From assembly GCA_029862935.1 (NCBI GenBank), contig JAOTWK010000057.1, positions 1 through 12,342 of the forward strand: a stretch of 12,342 nt of DNA, in the 5' to 3' direction. The DNA is from Gemmatimonadota bacterium. GTDB taxonomy: Bacteria > Gemmatimonadota > Gemmatimonadetes > Gemmatimonadales > GWC2-71-9. The position numbers and the translations under genes are program-made. The notes below the pieces were generated by a model. The model saw nothing but the letters and a program-made list of their open reading frames with translations, was not told where the DNA came from and ran no database searches. The first letter of the stretch is position 1. Each line of letters starts with the position of its first letter. Positions 1-6,115 of this stretch are shown one piece after another.

Positions 1-279
1 GGTCCCATTGGAGCCAGCTAGGATACCAGAGGTGTCGACTGCCGTCTGCCACTGATGGACGTCACTGCCCATGGAGAGTGAAACGTCGAGCAGCACAACG
101 GGTGCGCCACGCTGACCTGATTGGGCGCATCCAGGATTCAGAACCAGCAGGACCAGGGCGGAGAGCCCGACCGTACGGAGCGCCGCGAGCCCAAGACCTT
201 CCCGACCGAGGCGTTCGCGGCCCAGGTAGACGAAGAGGGCCAAGACCGCGGCGAAGAGCATGCCCGCGACGGCCAGCAT
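1..279 (-). CDS. Membrane protein with VWA-like (MIDAS) motif, 5' part only
   Basis: This reading frame starts at ATG 279 (or the adjacent in-frame GTG at 282) and stays open for 93 codons to the window edge, so the C-terminal part is missing. Two hydrophobic segments are visible, at about residues 1-20 and 37-50, separated by a short loop rich in Arg, Glu and Gly. They are followed at about residues 60-74 by the segment APVVLLDVSLSMGSD. The D-x-S-x-S pattern there is the metal-ion-dependent adhesion site signature that opens von Willebrand factor A domains, after a hydrophobic beta strand, as in BatA-type membrane proteins. The gene follows the M23 peptidase gene on the same strand after a 65-68 nt spacer and may belong to the same transcript. 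A GGGAAATGAG stretch upstream is a weak ribosome-binding candidate. The function is not known. The VWA assignment rests on one motif plus topology, because the rest of the domain lies outside the window. Confidence 0.72.
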   Translation of the reverse strand, partial: MLAVAGMLFAAVLALFVYLGRERLGREGLGLAALRTVGLSALVLLVLNPGCAQSGQRGAPVVLLDVSLSMGSDVHQWQTAVDTSGILAGSNGT

Positions 280-282
280 CAC

Positions 283-347
283 ACGATTCTCATTTCCCGG
301 TGGCCGCGCGGGCCGCCGTGAGGGCCCCGAGGAGACTCACGGATGTG
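283..347 (-). other. Spacer between M23 gene and VWA-like gene, GC hairpin without T-tract
   Basis: This 65-nt non-coding stretch holds an imperfect GC-rich inverted repeat at 299-317 (seven pairs with one mismatch on the minus-strand RNA, 5-nt loop). No run of T follows, so it is not a convincing intrinsic terminator. No promoter consensus is apparent. The VWA-like gene may therefore be read through from the dcw cluster. Confidence 0.35.
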
Positions 348-1613
348 TCAGTCGATACCGGCTGCGACCGTGGGAGCGGAAGGGACGGCGAGGAGGCGGT
401 CGTATTGCGTCCGGATCGAGTCGAATTCCGCCCGGCGTGACTCAGGCACCGGGTCACCTTTTCCATACCGAAGGGCCGCCCGCGGATCCACGTGCCGGCC
501 GTTTTGGATGAACTCATAGTGCAGGTGCGGCCCCGCTGCCAAACCAGACATGCCCACATACCCTATCACCTGGCCCTGCCGTACCCTGACGCCGGCCCGT
601 ATGCCGGACGCCAAGCGGCTCATGTGGGCGTACCGCGTCTCGACGCCCTTCGGGTGCCGGATCGCCACAATGGTGCCATAGGTGCCCCAGCGACCGGCCC
701 GAACCACGGTACCGTCCGCAGTGGCAATGATTGGTGTGCCGGTACTCGCGGCGTAGTCCACACCCAGGTGCGGCCGACTGCGCTTCAGGATCGGATGGTA
801 GCGGCTTCGGGAGAACCTCGACGAGATCCGGCGAAACTCGGCTGGGTAGAGCTTAAATGCTCGTTTGAGGGACCGACCGTCGGCATCGAAGTAGGCGTTG
901 CGGCCGTCGTCATCGGTCATGACATACGCCGAGTTCTTCGTTCCCCGCGTCTCGATGTTCGCGGCCAGAATCCGCCCGAATCGTACATCTCCGAACTCCG
1001 ACGTGAGCCGCTCGTAGACAATCTGGAATCCGTCACCCTCGTAGTTGTCCCGCGTGAAATCGACCACCCACCCGAAAACGCCGTCCGCGAGATCCCACAC
1101 AAGTCTCGCTCGCTCCCCGGCAGGAAGGAGCGATTCGGGAATCAGTGCATCCACGGTTTCATACAGGGAGGACTGAACAGCCCCGCGAGCGAATTCGGTC
1201 GTGACGTCCCAGTAGATCTCCTGCGCCTCACCGCGCCACCCAGTGGCCGAATCCCGTACGACCGTGAGCAGTCGCTCATTACCCAGGCGGATGGTCATCT
1301 TATGCGGTGACGGCTCGTGCAGGACATAGCGAAACTGGAAGACCTGGCCAGCTGGCACGCGTCGCGGATTGATCTGCTCGGCAGCACCGAGCAAATCATA
1401 GAGATCCTGTCCGTCGATGTTGTGTCGCGCGAGGAGTTCGGAAAGCGTTTCGTTGCGACGCAGGGTATCGGCCTGCTCCACATAGGCCACGGTGACCAAG
1501 AGAGGAGAGGCTACCGGCACCCGCTCGCCGGCAAGCACCCGTCGCGCGGTCCAGAGCGCCGCGACCGCAAGGCCAACGGCGAGGATCTTCCGACCTAGCC
1601 TTCGCCGCCTCAA
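348..1613 (-). CDS. M23 family metallopeptidase (LytM/MepM-like), membrane-anchored
   Basis: This 421-residue protein is a probable zinc peptidoglycan endopeptidase that cuts peptide cross-links outside the cytoplasmic membrane. An arginine-rich start followed by a hydrophobic stretch at about 9-28 looks like an uncleaved signal anchor. Residues 50-100 resemble a LysM/OapA-like or Csd3 N-terminal substrate-side domain. Residues about 185-262 match the linker region of MepM-type enzymes (YFDADGRSLKRAF followed by RISSRF). The LytM domain covers about 263-385 and keeps all expected ligands and catalytic residues: H282 and D286 in HLGVDY, H330 in YAHMS, and H363 and H365 in PHLHYEF. Nothing suggests the degenerate, EnvC-type inactive form. 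The start is TTG at 1613, which shares TTGA with the ftsZ stop. No later start would keep the anchor. The position directly after ftsZ suggests a role in septal wall remodelling, which is an inference. Confidence 0.93.
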   Translation of the reverse strand: MRRRRLGRKILAVGLAVAALWTARRVLAGERVPVASPLLVTVAYVEQADTLRRNETLSELLARHNIDGQDLYDLLGAAEQINPRRVPAGQVFQFRYVLHEPSPHKMTIRLGNERLLTVVRDSATGWRGEAQEIYWDVTTEFARGAVQSSLYETVDALIPESLLPAGERARLVWDLADGVFGWVVDFTRDNYEGDGFQIVYERLTSEFGDVRFGRILAANIETRGTKNSAYVMTDDDGRNAYFDADGRSLKRAFKLYPAEFRRISSRFSRSRYHPILKRSRPHLGVDYAASTGTPIIATADGTVVRAGRWGTYGTIVAIRHPKGVETRYAHMSRLASGIRAGVRVRQGQVIGYVGMSGLAAGPHLHYEFIQNGRHVDPRAALRYGKGDPVPESRRAEFDSIRTQYDRLLAVPSAPTVAAGID

Positions 1614-2755
1614 TCCATCTGCCGCCGGATGAAGGTCGGGATCTCCATCTCGGAGATTTCCGCTTCGGGCACGTTCGGCTCGCCCTGCGGTGTCGGCGGC
1701 GCAGGCGTGGCCGAAGCGGCCCGCTGCTGGCGCTGCGGGAACGGCAGCACGCCGGGCACACCGGCCCGGCCGAAGAACGTCTCCTGCGGCGTTGCCACCT
1801 TGTCGAATCCGGTGGCGATCACCGTGACGCGTAGCTCCCCGGCCATGGCCGCGTCATGCACGGCACCGAAGATGATCTCCGCCTGGTCGCCCACCGCATC
1901 GTGAACGACTTCGCTAATCTGATTGACCTCGCCCAAGGTGAGGTCCTCACCACCCACGATGTTCAGCAAGACACCGGTCGATCCCGTGATGGAAACGTTG
2001 TCCAGGAGCGGGCTCGTGATGGCCTGCTGTGCGGCCTCGATCGCACGGTCCTCCCCGCGACCCACGCCAGTGCCCATGAGCGCCGACCCGCCGTTCTGCA
2101 TGACGGTCCGCACGTCGGCGAAATCGACGTTGACCAGGCCGGGATGGCTCACGAGTGTCGAGATGCCCTGCGTGGCGTGCAGCAGCACCTCGTCTGCCTT
2201 CTTGAGCGCTTCCTGGAACGGCACGTTCTTGCCGACCACCGCCAGGAGCCGCTCGTTGGGCACGACGATCATCGTGTCCACATGCTTGCGCATCTCCGCG
2301 ATGCCAATCTCGGCCTGCCGCATCCGTTTCTTGCCTTCGAACAGGAACGGCTTGGTGACGATGCCGACGGTGAGCGATCCGACATCACGGGAAAGCTGCG
2401 CGATGATCGGCGCCGCACCGGTCCCCGTGCCGCCACCCATCCCGCAGGTAACAAAGATGAGATCCGCGCTTTCCAGACCGCGCAGCACATCGTCACGGTT
2501 CTCTTCGATCGCCTGACGACCGATTTCCGGCCGGGCCCCCGCACCCAGACCCCGGGTGAGCTTCTTTCCGATCTGCACCTTCACGTCCGCCTTGTTGTGC
2601 AGCAAGGCCTGCGCGTCGGTGTTGACCGAGATGAACTCGACTCCCGCGAGGTGTTCTTCGATCATCCGGTTGACGGCGTTGCCACCACCTCCACCGACCC
2701 CAATGACCTTCATGCGGGCGTTCTTTGACAGCGTCTCTTCGAGCTCGAAGACCAT
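1610..2755 (-). CDS. ftsZ: Cell division protein FtsZ (tubulin-like GTPase)
   Basis: FtsZ forms the GTP-dependent cytoplasmic ring that organises septation. The 381-residue frame has the nucleotide-binding GGGGGN at 21-26, NTDAQAL at 45-51, the tubulin signature GGGTGTG at 107-113, and the T7 synergy loop NVDFADV at 199-205 with its catalytic aspartates. A Pro/Ala/Gln-rich linker at about 330-366 leads to the conserved C-terminal peptide EIPTFIRRQ at 371-379, which is the docking site for FtsA and other partners. The start chosen is ATG 2755, because GAGGG lies 4 nt upstream and the protein then begins MVFELEE, as is usual. The frame extends open to 2818, but that would overlap ftsA. The gene starts 23 nt after ftsA and ends in a 4-nt overlap with the M23 gene. 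Length and motifs are normal. Confidence 0.98.
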   Translation of the reverse strand: MVFELEETLSKNARMKVIGVGGGGGNAVNRMIEEHLAGVEFISVNTDAQALLHNKADVKVQIGKKLTRGLGAGARPEIGRQAIEENRDDVLRGLESADLIFVTCGMGGGTGTGAAPIIAQLSRDVGSLTVGIVTKPFLFEGKKRMRQAEIGIAEMRKHVDTMIVVPNERLLAVVGKNVPFQEALKKADEVLLHATQGISTLVSHPGLVNVDFADVRTVMQNGGSALMGTGVGRGEDRAIEAAQQAITSPLLDNVSITGSTGVLLNIVGGEDLTLGEVNQISEVVHDAVGDQAEIIFGAVHDAAMAGELRVTVIATGFDKVATPQETFFGRAGVPGVLPFPQRQQRAASATPAPPTPQGEPNVPEAEISEMEIPTFIRRQMD

Positions 2756-2759
2756 GCGT

Positions 2760-2764
2760 CCCTC
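2760..2764 (-). promoter_or_regulatory. Ribosome-binding site of ftsZ
   Basis: On the minus strand GAGGG sits 4 nt before ATG 2755, inside the 23-nt ftsA-ftsZ gap. It is a strong purine-rich match and decides the FtsZ start against the longer frame that begins at 2818. A well-placed site here fits the need for more FtsZ than the upstream proteins. Confidence 0.7.
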
Positions 2765-2778
2765 GTTCGCGCCGGTTT

Positions 2779-4011
2779 CTAGAAGAAGTCTTGCAGCCAG
2801 CGTTTGACTGGGCCCCACACCTTGTCGACCGTCGTGTCTCCCGGTCCCTCGCCGTGTCCTCGACTCCGCACCCCGTACAAGGCCAATCCGACAGGCACTG
2901 CATAGCGCGGCGCCTGCACGCTATCGACCAATCCCTTTATGTCCCGCTCTGGGATCCCCTTACGCACGGGCATCGCAAAGACCTCTCGCCCCAACTCGAC
3001 AACGCCGGCCATGTGCGCTCCACCACCCGTCAGGATCACCCCAGCCGGCAGCCGTCCAGCGTACCCGACCTGTTCGATCTGATCAATCACCCTGCCGAAG
3101 ATCTCGTCAAGCCGCTGATGCACGATGTGCGCAATAAGCTCACGCTTGGCATGCCGCACACCCTGCCCCGGCGTTCCCGGCAATTCCACCATCTCTTCCG
3201 GCTCAACGAGGGGCGCATACGCGACACCCCAACGCTCCTTCAACCGCTCGGCATCGGTCTGCGTGATCGAGAGCCCGTGTACGAGATCGCTCGTCACGTA
3301 GGATCCCGCACACCGATCGGACGACAGGTGCCGGAGCTTGTTGTCATGGAAGATAGCAACGGTAGTGGATCCTCCGCCAAGCTCTACCAGCGCGCAGCCC
3401 AATTCCCGCTCTTCGTCGGTCAGTACCGCCTCGGCGGCTGCGAGCGGCTCCAGCACGAACTCGGACACCCGATATCCAGCACGCTCGATCGAGCGTTTGA
3501 GGTTTTGTGCAGCCTGCTTGTGTACCGCTACCAGCTGCATCTCGACCTCGAGACGCATGCCGGTCATCCCAATCGGATCGTTGATCCCGCCCTGCTTGTC
3601 GACCGTGTATTCCTGCGGAATGGGCACCAACAACTCGTGCTCGTCGCCCAAACTCACCGAGAGCGCCGTTTCATGCACCCGCCGCACATCTTGCGGCTTG
3701 ATCTCGTCTCCTGAGACGGAAACGAGTCCGTTCGACAGCTGGGTTCGGACGTTTTCTGCCGCGATACCGCAGAAGACCGCGGGGATCTTCAACCCTGCCA
3801 TTCGCTCCGCATCGCTGAGCGCCCGCCCGATCGCGCGGGTCGTCTCTTCGATGTCTCGCACGACGCCCCGCCGGACCCCCGTGGTGCGCGCGAGGCCCAC
3901 CCCGAGAATCTTGGCGACAGGAGTGCGCTCCTCGCCCGTGAACTCAGCAATCACGGCGCACGTCTTCGTGCTTCCAACATCCAATCCCGCCACGAGGGCT
4001 TCGCGCTTCAT
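2779..4011 (-). CDS. ftsA: Cell division protein FtsA (actin-like membrane tether of FtsZ)
   Basis: FtsA is an actin-fold ATPase on the inner face of the membrane that anchors FtsZ filaments and recruits later division proteins. The 410-residue product has phosphate-1 motif LDVGSTKT at 10-17, phosphate-2 ELGGGSTT at 200-207, and the adenosine motif LTGGGAHM at 317-324. The region at about 85-165 corresponds to the SHS2 (1C) subdomain typical of FtsA. The last residues, VDKVWGPVKRWLQDFF (395-410), form a basic and aromatic amphipathic helix, the usual membrane-targeting sequence, so the protein looks complete and functional. The start is ATG 4011, preceded by GAGGAGAGG. It shares ATGA with the ftsQ stop. 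The ftsA-ftsZ pair is typical of dcw clusters. Confidence 0.97.
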   Translation of the reverse strand: MKREALVAGLDVGSTKTCAVIAEFTGEERTPVAKILGVGLARTTGVRRGVVRDIEETTRAIGRALSDAERMAGLKIPAVFCGIAAENVRTQLSNGLVSVSGDEIKPQDVRRVHETALSVSLGDEHELLVPIPQEYTVDKQGGINDPIGMTGMRLEVEMQLVAVHKQAAQNLKRSIERAGYRVSEFVLEPLAAAEAVLTDEERELGCALVELGGGSTTVAIFHDNKLRHLSSDRCAGSYVTSDLVHGLSITQTDAERLKERWGVAYAPLVEPEEMVELPGTPGQGVRHAKRELIAHIVHQRLDEIFGRVIDQIEQVGYAGRLPAGVILTGGGAHMAGVVELGREVFAMPVRKGIPERDIKGLVDSVQAPRYAVPVGLALYGVRSRGHGEGPGDTTVDKVWGPVKRWLQDFF

Positions 4012-4688
4012 GCCTCTCCTCGCCGCACTACGATCTGTCCCTGAAATCGTGCATCTAGCTCCCTGAACGACTGGCCTTCTTGCAGAAGATGTCGGCGCAC
4101 CGTCACGACCGCGCGAATCTCCGAGGGCATGGGCACCGCCCGCAACACCACCCGTTGCTCGCCGAGCTCGAACACCACGGTCCCATCTCCACCCCTTCGC
4201 ACCCCGTCCACGAGACCGAAGAACGTCGAATCCACGACCCGTATGAGCGCCAGGGTGCGAGTGAGCACCGAATCGGGCCGCTCCACGAGCGGCAGATCAA
4301 ACGACGTGGCCACCGGATCGTAAGGCAACGGCCGGGCCGCTTCGTCCAGCGGGACCAGACCCTCCTTGCCGCGCGCGAAAGCCACCGGCATTTCTTCTTC
4401 CAGCTCGAACCGAAGTGTACCCGGCAGTCGACGCCGAACGCGGCCTGCAACGATGCCGGGCACGTCGCTCACCCGGCGTTCGAGCTCGGCCAGGGACGCA
4501 AACACATTGCGATCAGACTCGAGCCCGATCTGCGCCAGGACGTGCTCGGGCGTCAGGTAGTGGAGGCCAACGATCTGCACCTGCCGCACCTTGAAGAAAC
4601 CAATCTGCCTGAGCCCGAGTGGTGCCAGCACGTAGATCGCGACAGCAGCCGCGATTCCGGCACCAGCCAGCAGTAACCGACGCTTCAC
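4008..4688 (-). CDS. ftsQ: Cell division protein FtsQ (POTRA-domain divisome protein)
   Basis: FtsQ (DivIB family) is a bitopic membrane protein that links early and late divisome parts and binds FtsB/FtsL in the periplasm. The 226-residue frame starts with a short basic tail (VKRR, with initiator Met) and one membrane helix at about 5-24. A POTRA domain follows at about 28-100, recognisable from FFKVRQVQIVGLHYLTPEHV, the RNVF step and RRLPGTLRFELEEEMPVAF. The remainder is the beta domain. Sequence similarity in FtsQ is low in general, so position between murC and ftsA supports the call. The start is GTG 4688, overlapping the murC stop as GTGA. An upstream in-frame extension to 4826 would run through murC and reads as low-complexity Arg/Cys shadow sequence. 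The stop overlaps ftsA by 4 nt. See the hairpin entry for its ribosome-binding site. Confidence 0.93.
   Translation of the reverse strand: MKRRLLLAGAGIAAAVAIYVLAPLGLRQIGFFKVRQVQIVGLHYLTPEHVLAQIGLESDRNVFASLAELERRVSDVPGIVAGRVRRRLPGTLRFELEEEMPVAFARGKEGLVPLDEAARPLPYDPVATSFDLPLVERPDSVLTRTLALIRVVDSTFFGLVDGVRRGGDGTVVFELGEQRVVLRAVPMPSEIRAVVTVRRHLLQEGQSFRELDARFQGQIVVRRGEA
4013..4021 (-). promoter_or_regulatory. Ribosome-binding site of ftsA
   Basis: The minus strand reads GAGGAGAGG ending 1 nt before ATG 4011, with the AGGAG core 4 nt from the start. It lies within the last codons of ftsQ. It is among the strongest Shine-Dalgarno matches in the window and fixes the FtsA start. Confidence 0.7.
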
Positions 4689-6064
4689 GCGGCCGCTCCG
4701 GAGCGGCGCCGTACCAACTCCCGTCCGACCTCGGTGATATCGCCTGCACCCAAGGTAACAACCACATCGCCATTTGCGATCATCTCTTCGAGCCGATCCG
4801 CCAGGGCGGCACGGCTCGCCACCCATTCCACCTGACCCCCGGCCCGCTGCGCAGCCTTGGCAACCCGCTCGCCCGTGACGCCAGGCAGCGGCTGCTCTCG
4901 GGCGGGATAAACCTCCGTGACGACCACGACATCCGCCATGGCGAGCGCGATCCCCATGGCCTGACCCAGCGCCTTGGTCCGGGAATATAGGTGTGGCTGG
5001 AATACTGCGACCAAGCGTGCGGAGGGAAACCGCTGACGCGCCGCACCGAGCGTCGCCGCAATCTCCGAAGGATGGTGCGCGTAGTCGTCAACGAATGTCA
5101 CGCCACGATAGGTGCCCAGCAGCTCGAACCGCCGGCCCACGCCCGCAAACCCGGCCAAGCCACGGGCAACGGCCGCTGGATCCGTATCGAGCGCCAGCCC
5201 AACGGCCACCGTCATCGCAGCATTCCTCAGGTTGTGCAGCCCTGGCACCGGCAGCCGGAGCTCGACGGAGCCGCCGCCAGGTAACTCGAGGCGCGCGGCG
5301 TTGTGCGTCGCGTCGCGCTCGACGTTTGTGATCCTGATATCCGCGTGCGGCGCCAAGCCCACCTTCCACACAGGCGCCGACACGACCTCGCCAACCCGCA
5401 GCGCACCCCCATCGTCCGCCCCCACCAACACCCGCTGGGCAGGTCCGGCAAACGTCGCGAACGCACCCTCGAGGTCTTCCACGGATCCGTAACACTCGAG
5501 ATGGTCAGGCTCGACATTGTTGACCACGGCGACAGACGGAGCAAGCGCCAAGAACGAGCGATCGTACTCGTCCGCCTCAACGACAAACAGGTCATCTCCA
5601 CCGAACCGAACGTTCCCCTCCCACGCGTCAACTCGGCCTCCCACAAGCGCCGTCGGGTTCAACCCCGCCTCTGCGAGTCCGGCTGCGACCATCGCCGTTA
5701 CGGTCGTCTTCCCATGGGTGCCGGCAATGCCGACGAGCGTTCCGCCCTGAACGGCCATCCCCAGAGCCTGCGCACGGGGAATGACCGGAATGCCAGCGGC
5801 ATTGGCCGCCTGCAGCTCAGGATGCTCTGGTTGGATTGCAGCGGTGTAAACGACTGCCCGACAATCACCTACGTGTGCTGGATCGTGATTCGGCCAGACG
5901 ACGGCACCTTCCCGCTGGACATCTGAGGCCCCTCTCGGGTCGGCGTCGCATCCGGTGACGGGAACCCCACGGCGCAGCGAAACGAGGGCGATAGCACTCA
6001 TTCCGGCGCCGGCTATCCCCATGAAATGGATGGGCCGGGGATCGTCCGTGGCAAAGAGCTGCAT
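4685..6064 (-). CDS. murC: UDP-N-acetylmuramate--L-alanine ligase MurC
   Basis: MurC is the cytoplasmic ATP-dependent ligase that adds L-Ala to UDP-MurNAc, the first peptide step of wall precursor synthesis. The 459-residue product begins with a Rossmann-like UDP-binding domain (IHFMGIAGAGMSAIA at 12-26). The ATP-binding P loop is GTHGKTT at 115-121; the His in this loop is the MurC/Mpl version rather than the GTNGKT seen in the other ligases. NNVEPDHLE (182-190) and the C-terminal motifs DDYAHHPSEI (326-335) and FQPHLYSRTK (355-364) are typical of MurC. The start is ATG 6064, because the conserved IHFMGI block follows closely. No Shine-Dalgarno sequence precedes it. It follows murG after a 51-nt gap with a possible promoter and overlaps ftsQ by 4 nt. 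No MurB domain is fused to it. Confidence 0.97.
   Translation of the reverse strand: MQLFATDDPRPIHFMGIAGAGMSAIALVSLRRGVPVTGCDADPRGASDVQREGAVVWPNHDPAHVGDCRAVVYTAAIQPEHPELQAANAAGIPVIPRAQALGMAVQGGTLVGIAGTHGKTTVTAMVAAGLAEAGLNPTALVGGRVDAWEGNVRFGGDDLFVVEADEYDRSFLALAPSVAVVNNVEPDHLECYGSVEDLEGAFATFAGPAQRVLVGADDGGALRVGEVVSAPVWKVGLAPHADIRITNVERDATHNAARLELPGGGSVELRLPVPGLHNLRNAAMTVAVGLALDTDPAAVARGLAGFAGVGRRFELLGTYRGVTFVDDYAHHPSEIAATLGAARQRFPSARLVAVFQPHLYSRTKALGQAMGIALAMADVVVVTEVYPAREQPLPGVTGERVAKAAQRAGGQVEWVASRAALADRLEEMIANGDVVVTLGAGDITEVGRELVRRRSGAAA
4692..4707 (-). promoter_or_regulatory. Perfect 16-bp palindrome over the ftsQ ribosome-binding site
   Basis: The mRNA-sense sequence GCCGCTCCGGAGCGGC is a perfect inverted repeat that ends 3 nt before the ftsQ GTG at 4688. 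Its right arm contains GGAG (4699-4696), 7 nt from the start codon, so the likely Shine-Dalgarno site would be partly closed in a 6-bp GC stem with a CCGG loop. It also encodes the last residues of MurC. This layout fits translational coupling, where ribosomes finishing murC open the hairpin. The structure is seen directly; the regulatory role is inferred. Confidence 0.5.
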
Positions 6065-6076
6065 TGGTGGGCAGCC

Positions 6077-6105
6077 AATATAAGAGAATCGCGAAAGTCG
6101 CGAAA
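6077..6105 (-). promoter_or_regulatory. Candidate promoter before murC
   Basis: In the murG-murC gap the minus strand has TATATT (6082-6077, 5 of 6 matches to the -10 consensus) 17 nt downstream of TTTCGC (6105-6100), a poor -35 match. Initiation about 6-7 nt after the -10 would fall near 6070, only about 6 nt before the murC ATG. That agrees with the lack of a Shine-Dalgarno sequence there. It would give murC-ftsQ-ftsA-ftsZ their own transcription start. The call is weak because the -35 is poor. Confidence 0.3.
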
Positions 6106-6106
6106 G
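6089..6106. repeat. Tandem 9-bp repeat, TCGCGAAAG x2
   Basis: Two perfect adjacent copies of TCGCGAAAG (plus strand) lie in the murG-murC intergenic gap, overlapping the candidate -35 element and spacer. Each copy contains the self-complementary TCGCGA core. It is either a small duplication or a pair of half-sites for a regulator. Nothing in the window tells which. Confidence 0.6.
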
Positions 6107-6115
6107 GTGTTGGAC

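Noticed and set aside
299..317. GC-rich inverted repeat as a terminator after the M23 gene
   Set aside because: The minus-strand RNA stem has a mismatch and no T-run follows, so it does not meet the pattern of an intrinsic terminator.
2756..2818. N-terminal extension of FtsZ by 21 residues
   Set aside because: It would overlap the ftsA end, whereas ATG 2755 has a strong GAGGG site and gives the normal FtsZ N-terminus.
2725..3714. Long plus-strand open frame (329 codons) opposite ftsA, and similar ones at 1856-2728 and 492-1310
   Set aside because: They lie antisense to well-conserved ftsA, ftsZ and M23 genes. Their translations are rich in His, Arg and Pro with no domain pattern. Long antisense frames are expected in GC-rich coding DNA.
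4689..4826. N-terminal extension of FtsQ by 46 residues
   Set aside because: It runs inside murC and reads as Cys/Arg-rich shadow. GTG 4688 gives a basic tail directly before the membrane helix.
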